The notes under the pieces are model-generated. The model made no database searches, was not told the DNA's origin, and worked only from the letters and a program-made list of their open reading frames with translations. This document shows positions 16,345 to 23,451 of a DNA stretch of 54,161 nucleotides, in pieces. Source of the stretch: Gemmatimonadota bacterium (GTDB lineage: Bacteria; Gemmatimonadota; Gemmatimonadetes; Gemmatimonadales; GWC2-71-9). The position numbers and the translations under genes were made by a program. The stretch covers positions 1-54,161 of the forward strand of contig QHUY01000007.1 of NCBI GenBank assembly GCA_003223415.1, given 5' to 3'. Position 1 is the first letter of the stretch, and every line of letters begins with the position of its first letter.

Positions 16345-17924
16345 CAGCGCCAGTCCTTCAGGACCTGGAGGGCGGCCAGCCGACCGGAGGCGCCCATGAT
16401 GCCGCCGCCCGGATGCGTGCCCGCGCCGCACTGGTAGAGCCCCCGCACGGGAGTGCGGTACTTGGCCCACGCCGGCGCGGGGCGAAGGAAGAACAGTTGG
16501 TGCAGGGACAGCTCGCCCTGAAAGATGTTGCCTTCGGAGAGGCCGAGGATGCGCTCGATGTCGGCCGGCGTCAGCACCTGCCGACCGAGGATCGCCGACC
16601 GGATGTTGGGCGCGTACTGGGCCACCGTATCCACCACGGCGTCGCCGAACGCTTCGCGCTTCGCGTCGTCCCAGCCGCCGTTCACGTAGTAGGGGGCGTA
16701 CTGCACGAAGATGGACATCACGTGCTTGCCGGGCGGGGCCATCGCGGGGTCGATCATCGAGGGGATGACGATGTCCAGGTACGGTCGGCGCGAGAACTCC
16801 CCGTACTTGGCGTCGTCGTAGGCGCGCTCGACGTACTCGAGGCTGGGGCTGATCGAGATCGCGCCCCGCAGGTGCGGGCCGACGCCCGGGAGGCAGGTGA
16901 AGTCCGGCAGCTCGGCGAGCGCCAGGTTCACCTTGCCGGAGGAGCCACGGAACTTGTAGCGGCGGATGTCGCCCACGAAGTCGGCGGGGAGCTCCGGTTC
17001 CTCGACCAGCTGAAGGAACGTGCGTCGCGGATCGAGCCCCGAGACCACGACGGACGCGGCGACCTCCTCGCCGCTCTCGAGTGCGACGCCGGTGGCGCGG
17101 CCGCCCTTCACGAGCACGCGCGCCACCGGGGCGTCGGTGCGGATCTCGGTGCCGCGGGCGCGGGCCGCCGCGGCGATGGCCTCGCTGATCGCGCCGGTGC
17201 CCCCCTTGGCGAACCCCCAGGCGCGGAACGCGCCGTCGATCTCGCCCATGTAATGGTGCAGCAGCACGTAGGCGGTGCCGGGGGAGCGGGGGCCGAGGAA
17301 CGTCCCGATGATGCCACTCGCCGCCTTCGTCGCCTTGAGCCCGTCGAACTCGAACCATTCGTCGAGGAAGTCGGCGGAGCTCATCGTCATGAGCTTGCAC
17401 AGCGCGTGGAAGTGCCGCTCGCCCAGTCTCCGGAAGTGCTTCGCGAGCCGCGCGAGGCCCAGCAGGTCGCCGGGGCTGAGCGACGTGGGATCGGGCGGCA
17501 CCATGCCGAGGATCGGCTTCACAGCCATGGCCATGTGGTGCATCAGCTGCCCGAACTCATCGTAGGCCTCGGCATCGCGCGCCGAGTGGCGGCACAGCTC
17601 GCGGCGGGTCTGATCGTGATCGCTCCACATCGCGAGGTAATCGCCGTTCGGCAACGGGGTGAGCGTGCTCTCGAGCGGCAGGATCTCGAGACCGTGACGC
17701 GGCAGCTCAAGGTCGCGGATGATCTCCGGCCGGAGCAGGCTCACGACGTAGGAAAACACCGAGAACTTGAACCCGGGGAAGATCTCCTCGGTGACCGCCG
17801 CGCCTCCCACCCGCGGGCGGCGCTCCAGGACGAGCACCCGCTTGCCCGCGCGGGCGAGATAGGCCGCGTGGACGAGCCCGTTGTGCCCGCCGCCGATCAC
17901 GATCGCATCGTAGCGCTGCGGCAT
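16344..17924 (-). CDS. FAD-dependent oxidoreductase, phytoene-desaturase/PYROXD2-like (A)
   Basis: 526 residues. The N-terminal FAD motif AIVIGGGHNGLVHAAYLARAG precedes RPRVGGAAVTEE. The middle motif LHHYMGEIDGAFRAWGFAKGG lines the presumed substrate tunnel, and the C-terminus GLYQCGAGTHPGGGIMGASGR closes the FAD site. Same architecture as gene B with clear full-length similarity, which points to tandem duplication. The start overlaps the GcvT-like gene's stop by one base. Cytoplasmic, soluble. The substrate is unknown. Confidence 0.85.
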   Translation of the reverse strand: MPQRYDAIVIGGGHNGLVHAAYLARAGKRVLVLERRPRVGGAAVTEEIFPGFKFSVFSYVVSLLRPEIIRDLELPRHGLEILPLESTLTPLPNGDYLAMWSDHDQTRRELCRHSARDAEAYDEFGQLMHHMAMAVKPILGMVPPDPTSLSPGDLLGLARLAKHFRRLGERHFHALCKLMTMSSADFLDEWFEFDGLKATKAASGIIGTFLGPRSPGTAYVLLHHYMGEIDGAFRAWGFAKGGTGAISEAIAAAARARGTEIRTDAPVARVLVKGGRATGVALESGEEVAASVVVSGLDPRRTFLQLVEEPELPADFVGDIRRYKFRGSSGKVNLALAELPDFTCLPGVGPHLRGAISISPSLEYVERAYDDAKYGEFSRRPYLDIVIPSMIDPAMAPPGKHVMSIFVQYAPYYVNGGWDDAKREAFGDAVVDTVAQYAPNIRSAILGRQVLTPADIERILGLSEGNIFQGELSLHQLFFLRPAPAWAKYRTPVRGLYQCGAGTHPGGGIMGASGRLAALQVLKDWR

Positions 17925-19129
17925 CAGGCCCCTCCCCCTCCGCCCCCCCGCTTCCGTTCGGGATTGAAGAACGGCGTCTTGGCGACGCGGGCGGCGGCCT
18001 GCTTGCGGCGGTGCTCGACGGTGATCTCCATGCGCACCGGCGTGCCCGGCCGGGCGAATGCCGATTCGAGGTGCGCGAGCGCGATGTACTGCTTGAGCAG
18101 CGGGGACCAGCCGCCGCTCGTCGCGTAGCCGACCTGCCCGCCGTCCGCGTAGATCGGGACGCTGGCGCGCCAGGCGACCGTCGGGAGCCGCGGCGGCAGC
18201 CTGACCTCCGCATACAGCCGCTCGAGCGAGTCCCAGTCCACTTCTATCCCCATGAACTGCCAGGCGGCGCCGCGCCGCTGCTCCCCGAGGAGGGCTCCCT
18301 TGCCGTTGAACTGCTCCTTGTCGAGCGCCACGGTCCAACCGAGGCCCAGCTCGAAGGGCGAGGACTTCTGGGCTTCGATGAAGGCACGGTGTGAGGAGAT
18401 GTAGTCCACCTCGATGAGCAGCAGTCCCGCCTCGATGCGCGCCACGTCGAGCGCCAGCATGCCCGCTGGCGTCAGCCCGTACGGCGTGCCGGCGGCGATC
18501 AAGGCGTCCCACAACGGGACCGCCTGGGCCGCGTCCACCCAGATCTCGTAGCCGAGGTCGCCGGTGTACCCGGTGCGGGAGATCGTGACGGGGATGCTGC
18601 GGATCCGCGCGCTGGTGAGATGGAAGTACTTGAGGCCGGTGAGGTCGAAGTCGGCCGCCACCTGGAGGATCGTGCGGGCATTGGGTCCCTGGAGGGACAG
18701 CGCCGCGGTGCGCTCGGAGACATCCTCGATCGTCACGTCGAGCCCCGCGGCATTCCGGTGCAGCCAGCGCAGGTTTGGGTCGGCCGCGGTCATCCGAAAC
18801 GTTCCCTCGGTGAGTCGGGAGATCGTGCCGTCGTCAATCTGCTTGCCGTCGGCGTCGCACCAGGGCGTGTACAGCACCTGGCCGACCCTGCACTTCGCGA
18901 CGTTGCGGGTCACGACCCGGTCGAGCAGCCGCACGGCGTCCCGCCCGCCGATCACGTACTTGTAGAGGGGCGAGACGTCGAACAGCGCCGCGGCGCCGCG
19001 GATGGCGTGGTACTCACGGTCGTGCAGCAGCTCGTAGGAGCTCGCGACCACGTAGCCGGCCCAGCGGCGCCACGCCTGGCCCTGGGCGAGGGGTGCGGTC
19101 CGCGGGTGGAATGGCGTGACCTTCAGCAT
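17924..19129 (-). CDS. GcvT-like aminomethyltransferase / folate-dependent demethylase
   Basis: 401 residues with the GcvT fold: FHPRTAPL at the start, then the conserved folate-side region HAIRGAAALFDVSPLYKY near 45, YTPWCDADGKQIDDGTI near 100 and SRTGYTGDLGYEIWV near 195. Relatives move methyl or methylene groups from N-methyl (or S-methyl) substrates to tetrahydrofolate: GcvT, sarcosine/dimethylglycine oxidase C-termini, DmdA. Being in one operon with a Rieske oxygenase and two FAD enzymes, it probably captures the C1 unit released from an N- or O-methylated compound (inference). It starts 4 nt after the permease gene ends. A poly-C run makes a Gly-rich C-terminus. Confidence 0.85.
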   Translation of the reverse strand: MLKVTPFHPRTAPLAQGQAWRRWAGYVVASSYELLHDREYHAIRGAAALFDVSPLYKYVIGGRDAVRLLDRVVTRNVAKCRVGQVLYTPWCDADGKQIDDGTISRLTEGTFRMTAADPNLRWLHRNAAGLDVTIEDVSERTAALSLQGPNARTILQVAADFDLTGLKYFHLTSARIRSIPVTISRTGYTGDLGYEIWVDAAQAVPLWDALIAAGTPYGLTPAGMLALDVARIEAGLLLIEVDYISSHRAFIEAQKSSPFELGLGWTVALDKEQFNGKGALLGEQRRGAAWQFMGIEVDWDSLERLYAEVRLPPRLPTVAWRASVPIYADGGQVGYATSGGWSPLLKQYIALAHLESAFARPGTPVRMEITVEHRRKQAAARVAKTPFFNPERKRGGGGGGA

Positions 19130-19133
19130 GAGC

Positions 19134-19985
19134 TCAGCGTTCCCGTCCGGCGCGGGCCGGGTCGAGGGCGTCGCGCAGCGCGTCCCCGAGCAGGGTACAG
19201 GCCACTACGACGAGCGCGAGCGCGAGTCCCGGCGCTGTCGCGACCCAGGGCGCGTTGACCAGCGTGTCGCGACCGGAGGCGATCATGGTGCCCCAGGAGG
19301 GCGTCGGCGGCTGGACGCCGAGGCCCAGGTAGGACAGGCCGGCTTCGAGCAGGATCGCGTTGCCGACGCCGAGCGCCGCCGCCACGATCACCGGTGTGAG
19401 CGCATTGGGCAGGAGGTGCCGCCAGAGCACGCGGCCGCGCCCGGCCCCGAGCGCCACGGCGCCCTCGGCGAACGGCCGGGCGGCGAGCGCGCGGACCTCC
19501 CCGTGCACCAGGCGGGCCACCGACATCCATCCGGTGACGCCGAGCACGATGATGACGAGCGCGGCGCTGGGACGCCACAGCGCGGCGAGCAGCAGCAGCA
19601 GGACGACGCGGGGCAGGGCGAGAGCGAAGTCGGTGACGGCCAGCAGCAGCGCGCCGACGGCCCCGCGCCAGTAGGCCGCGACGGCGCCGACCGCCGTGCC
19701 GATGGTGATCGAGAGCAGGACGGCAAGGAACCCGACGCCGAGCGAGACGCGGGCGCCGTACACCAGCCGGGTCCAGACGTCGCGGCCGAAGCGGTCCGTG
19801 CCCAGCGGGTGGAAGACGCCGTGCCGGTCGCCGGCGAGCGGTGGCAAGAACCGCGTGGCGACGATGTCGCGCTGGGTGTCGGGGTCGCCCGAGGACACGA
19901 GAGGGGCGGCGAGCGCGGCGAGCACGATCGCGGCGAGGACCAGGAGGCCGAACAGCCCGCGGCGGTCACGGAGCAATCGTTTCAC
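19134..19985 (-). CDS. ABC transporter permease, DppC/OppC type
   Basis: 283 residues with an N-terminal transmembrane helix (LFGLLVLAAIVLAAL). The HPLGTDRFGRDVWTRLVYGARVSL segment is diagnostic of DppC-type permeases. The EAA loop is partly conserved (AVALGAGRGRVLWRHLLPNALTPVIV near 200). The GTG start overlaps the DppB-type gene by four bases (GTGA). It forms the inner-membrane channel with that partner. No ATPase subunit gene is present in the window. Confidence 0.9.
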   Translation of the reverse strand: MKRLLRDRRGLFGLLVLAAIVLAALAAPLVSSGDPDTQRDIVATRFLPPLAGDRHGVFHPLGTDRFGRDVWTRLVYGARVSLGVGFLAVLLSITIGTAVGAVAAYWRGAVGALLLAVTDFALALPRVVLLLLLAALWRPSAALVIIVLGVTGWMSVARLVHGEVRALAARPFAEGAVALGAGRGRVLWRHLLPNALTPVIVAAALGVGNAILLEAGLSYLGLGVQPPTPSWGTMIASGRDTLVNAPWVATAPGLALALVVVACTLLGDALRDALDPARAGRER

Positions 19986-20953
19986 GGTTGCCGTGTCCCG
20001 ATTCTGGGGTCGACGACTCCCTGGAGCAGGTCCGCCAACAGATTGCCGAGCACGACGAGCACGGCGCTGATCGTCGTCGCGGCCATCACGACCGGGTAAT
20101 CGCGTGCCTGCACGGCCTCGACCAGCACCCGCCCCACGCCCGGCCAGGCGAACACCGCTTCGACGAACACCGCGCCGGAGAACAGTGCCGGGAGGGAGAG
20201 CCCGAGCAGCGTGACGACGGGGATCAGGGCATTGCGTAACACGTGGCGCCGGATGACGTGCGACGGCTTCAGTCCTTTGGCGCGCGCCGTCGTGACAAAG
20301 GGCGCGGCGAGCACGTCCAGCATCGCCCCCCGCACGAAGCGCGCGGTGCCGCCCACCCCGATCAGCGTCAGCGTGAGCAGCGGCAGCGCGAGGTGGCGCA
20401 GCCGATCGGCGACGCGGGGCCAGCCGGTGAGGAAGTCGCTGTCGAATCCGGCCGAGCCGAATGCCGGCAGCACGCGCAGCCAGTACGTGAACACCATCAC
20501 CAGCATCAGGCCGAGCCAGTACCCGGGCAGGGCGAAGAGGGCGACGCTCGTGATCGAGAGCGCGGTGTCGAGCCGCGAGCCGTCGTGCGTCGCCTGCACG
20601 GCGCCGACGGCGAGGCCCAACCCATAAGCGAGGAAGAGGGACAGCAGCACGAGCCGCACCGTGGCCGGCCAGGCGCCCGCGAACATCGCGACCACGGGAC
20701 GCCCGGTCGCGATGCTGATGCCCCAGTCGCCACGCGCGGCGCGGGCCAGCCAGGTCGCGTACTGGGTCGGCAGGGAACGCTCGAGCCCCAGCGCGCGGCG
20801 CTGGGCGGCGAGCTGCTCGGTCGTCGCCGTGGGGCCGAGCAGGCGCTCGGCGGGATCGCCCGGCGCGGCGTGGAGCAGGAGGAACGTCAGCGTTACTACG
20901 CCCCCGACCACCGCGATCCCGGCGATGGCGCGTTGCGTCACGTGCCTGAGCAT
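19982..20953 (-). CDS. ABC transporter permease, DppB/OppB type
   Basis: 323 residues. The N-terminal helix is followed by LLHAAPGDPAERLLGP and LGLERSLPTQYATWL, both typical of DppB-type peptide/nickel-family permeases. The EAA loop is TARAKGLKPSHVIRRHVLRNALIPV near 230. Five to six membrane helices are visible. First gene of the minus-strand operon that ends with the Rieske gene. On its own strand GAGATT ends 6 nt before the ATG, so it may be leaderless. Confidence 0.9.
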   Translation of the reverse strand: MLRHVTQRAIAGIAVVGGVVTLTFLLLHAAPGDPAERLLGPTATTEQLAAQRRALGLERSLPTQYATWLARAARGDWGISIATGRPVVAMFAGAWPATVRLVLLSLFLAYGLGLAVGAVQATHDGSRLDTALSITSVALFALPGYWLGLMLVMVFTYWLRVLPAFGSAGFDSDFLTGWPRVADRLRHLALPLLTLTLIGVGGTARFVRGAMLDVLAAPFVTTARAKGLKPSHVIRRHVLRNALIPVVTLLGLSLPALFSGAVFVEAVFAWPGVGRVLVEAVQARDYPVVMAATTISAVLVVLGNLLADLLQGVVDPRIGTRQP

Positions 20954-20998
20954 CGTCCGAATCTCGCGCGCTCCTCACGCCCCCGCTAGAATCCACGC
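20954..20998. promoter_or_regulatory. 45-bp divergent promoter between permease operon and binding-protein operon
   Basis: Minus strand: GAGATT (20965-20960) then 6 nt then ATG. Plus strand: TAGAAT (20987-20992) then 6 nt then GTG. Both arrangements put the expected transcription start on the start codon. The shared 45 bp suggests that both operons respond together, fitting one transporter split over two strands. Confidence 0.5.
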
Positions 20999-22441
20999 GT
21001 GACCAGGCGGCTCGTGGCCGGAAGGGGGGGGGCGCTGCTCGCCGCGACCGCGCTCGCGGTGGCGGGGTGTGGTGCCGTGGGCGGGGCGGAGCGCCGTGGC
21101 CGCACGGTGTTGTTCGCGTCGGGGGCGGACCTGCAGAGCGTGAACCCGCTGCTCACCCTCCACCCCCTCGCGAAACAGGTGCAGCGTTACGTCTTACTCA
21201 CTACGCTCTCCCGTTACGATTCTGCGTTGGTGCCGCAGCCCTACCTGGCGCGCCGCTGGCGATGGTCGGCTGATCGCCGCACCCTCACCTTCGCCCTGCA
21301 GCCGGGCGTCCGCTGGCACGACGGCGCGCCGACGACGGCGCGTGACGTCGCCTGGACCCTGGATGCGGCACGCGATCCCGCGACGGGCTACCCGCGACTC
21401 GCCGACCTGGACGACGTCGCATCCGTGGCGGCGCCTGACGATTCGACCGTGGTCGACGCGCTTCCCGACGTCTTCACCGACCTCGCGATCCTGCCGGCCC
21501 ACCTGCTCGACACGGTGCCGCACGCGCTCCTCCGGCAGGCCGGGTGGAACGAGCGGCCGGTAGGGAATGGCCCGTTCCGCTTCGTGGCCCACGAGCCGCA
21601 CCGCCGCTGGGTGTTCGCTGCCAACCCCGACTTCCCAGCGGCGCTCGGCGGCCCGCCGCGTCTGGAACGGTTCATCGTGGTCGTGGTGGATGAGCCGACC
21701 GCTAAGCTCGCCGCGCTCACCGCCGGCGAGCTCGACTTCGCGGGCATCAGCGCCCCGCATGCGACCTTCGTGCGCCGCGATCCACGGCTCGCGGTGCTGG
21801 ACTATCCCTTGATCTTCCCGTACGGCATCGTCTTCAACACTCGGCACGCCCCGTTTGACGACCATCGCGTGCGGCTCGCCGCGGCGCTCGCGCTGGACCG
21901 CCAGGAGATCGTGGACGGCTACACGTTCGGCTTCTCCACCGTCGCCGATGGGCCCGTCCCGCCCATCCTGCCGCAGTATCTTCCCGTACCGCGACTCCCG
22001 GTTGCGCCCGACTCGGCCCGCGCGCTCCTCGTCGGGCGGCGGATCCCATTCGAGCTGCTCACCGTCGGCAGTGGAGAAGCGCCGCTGGAACAGATGATCC
22101 AGGCGCGCCTCGCGGCGGTGGGATTCGATGTCGCGATCCGTCAGCTCGAGCTGTCGGCGCTCCTGGACCGCGTGTACGGCCCCCGGCATGCATTCACCGC
22201 CGCCGTGCTGGGCATCGCGGGCGACCCTGGCCTCGGCTACCTGCGGCCGCTGGGCGATCTCGCCGGGATGCCGGTGCCGCGCGATCCGGCGGCGGCGCAG
22301 CGCCTGTTCGCCGACTCGCTGCCCGTCGCTTGGCTGTACCACGCCCGGGGGGTGAACGGCATGAACCGGAGGGTGCGGGGCGTGACGATGGACGTGCGCG
22401 GCGAGCTGCCGACCGTGACCCGCTGGTGGACCGCGCCATGA
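20999..22441 (+). CDS. Solute-binding lipoprotein, family 5 (peptide/nickel type)
   Basis: 480 residues. A lipobox AVAGC puts the acylated Cys at residue 24. The SBP_bac_5 signatures follow: DLQSVNPLL near 40, L-x-P-x-L-A-x-x-W (VPQPYLARRWRWSADRRTLTFALQPGVRWHDG, residues about 80-110) and NGPFRFV near 195. Somewhat shorter than DppA/OppA (about 530). It captures the solute for the divergently encoded permeases. The stop overlaps the kinase start by four bases (ATGA), so binding protein, kinase and lyase are coupled, which points to a carbohydrate-derived rather than peptide ligand (inference). Confidence 0.88.
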   Translation: MTRRLVAGRGGALLAATALAVAGCGAVGGAERRGRTVLFASGADLQSVNPLLTLHPLAKQVQRYVLLTTLSRYDSALVPQPYLARRWRWSADRRTLTFALQPGVRWHDGAPTTARDVAWTLDAARDPATGYPRLADLDDVASVAAPDDSTVVDALPDVFTDLAILPAHLLDTVPHALLRQAGWNERPVGNGPFRFVAHEPHRRWVFAANPDFPAALGGPPRLERFIVVVVDEPTAKLAALTAGELDFAGISAPHATFVRRDPRLAVLDYPLIFPYGIVFNTRHAPFDDHRVRLAAALALDRQEIVDGYTFGFSTVADGPVPPILPQYLPVPRLPVAPDSARALLVGRRIPFELLTVGSGEAPLEQMIQARLAAVGFDVAIRQLELSALLDRVYGPRHAFTAAVLGIAGDPGLGYLRPLGDLAGMPVPRDPAAAQRLFADSLPVAWLYHARGVNGMNRRVRGVTMDVRGELPTVTRWWTAP

Positions 22442-23451
22442 GGCTCCGCGACCTGCCGACGCGGTTTCGCGCCACAGCGCCGGTGCGGCTCGATTTCGCC
22501 GGCGCCTGGACCGACGTGCCGCCGTTCTCGGCGCGGGAGGGCGGCGTCGTGGTCAACGCCGCCATCAGCTTGCACGTCACCGCGGAGCTGGAGTTCGGCG
22601 GCCCGCGGATTCGCCTCGTCTCCGAGGACTTGGGCCAGCAGGTCGAGTGTGTGAACTCGGGCGGCCTAGTGCTGGACGGTCGGTTGAACATCCACAAGGC
22701 CGCGCTGCGGATGTTCCCGATCCTGGGCAATTTCACGCTCACCACGCGCTCGGCGGCGCCGCCGGGGGCGGGCCTCGGCGGCTCCGGGGCGCTCGACGTG
22801 GCGCTGGTGTCGCTCCTCACGCAGGCTCGGCAGGAGCGGCTCGACCCGCGCGACATCGCCGAGCACGCCTGGCGCCTCGAAGCCGTGGAAGCCGCGATCC
22901 CCGGTGGCCGGCAGGATCAGCTCGCGGCGGCGCTGGGGGGCTTCCACCGGCTCACGTTCCGAGATCCCGATGTCGGGATCGAGCCCCTCACCCTCGACCC
23001 CGCCTTTGCCGCGGCGTTGGAGCGCAACCTGGTGGTCTGCTACACCGGCCGCTCGCGTGTGTCGGGCGAGACGATCGCGCGGGTGATGGGCGCCTACGAG
23101 CGCGGGGATCCGCGCGTGACCGGCGCGCTGCGGGCGCTGAGGGACCTCGCCGAGCGGATGACCGAGGCGTTGCGAGCGGCGGACCTCGCGAAAGTCGGTG
23201 CGGTGCTCGCCGAGAACTGGCGTCACCAGCAGGTGCTCGATGCCGGGATGCGGACGGAGGAGATGGCCCGACTCGAGGCGGAGATGGGAAAGGTGCAGGT
23301 ATTGGGCGGCAAGGCGGCGGGCGCGGGCGCAGGGGGCGCCATGTTTTTCTTGACGTCGGACGACCGGGAGCAGGCGGTGCGGCGGGCCAAAGCCGCCGGC
23401 GCCACCGTGCTGTCCGTCGGCTTCGTGGGAGAAGGCGTGCGCGCATGGTGA
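22438..23451 (+). CDS. GHMP-family sugar kinase (HddA/fucokinase-like)
   Basis: 337 residues. Starts at the ATG overlapping the binding-protein stop. The N-terminus RATAPVRLDFAGAWTDVPPF is the substrate motif of D-glycero-D-manno-heptose-7-phosphate kinase and related sugar kinases. The ATP loop PPGAGLGGSGALDVAL is near 105, and KAAGAGAGGAMFF near 285 is GHMP motif 3. It phosphorylates a monosaccharide or heptose phosphate with ATP. Neighbours (transporter and lyase) suggest catabolism of imported sugar rather than LPS heptose synthesis; this is inference, since no gmhA/gmhB/hddC lies nearby. Confidence 0.82.
   Translation: MRLRDLPTRFRATAPVRLDFAGAWTDVPPFSAREGGVVVNAAISLHVTAELEFGGPRIRLVSEDLGQQVECVNSGGLVLDGRLNIHKAALRMFPILGNFTLTTRSAAPPGAGLGGSGALDVALVSLLTQARQERLDPRDIAEHAWRLEAVEAAIPGGRQDQLAAALGGFHRLTFRDPDVGIEPLTLDPAFAAALERNLVVCYTGRSRVSGETIARVMGAYERGDPRVTGALRALRDLAERMTEALRAADLAKVGAVLAENWRHQQVLDAGMRTEEMARLEAEMGKVQVLGGKAAGAGAGGAMFFLTSDDREQAVRRAKAAGATVLSVGFVGEGVRAW

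Noticed and set aside
16344-17924. Carotenoid biosynthesis (phytoene desaturase) assignment for the FAD genes
   Set aside because: No crtB, crtY or related gene nearby; the operon partners are Rieske, GcvT-like and transporter genes, and the motifs fit PYROXD2-like proteins equally well.
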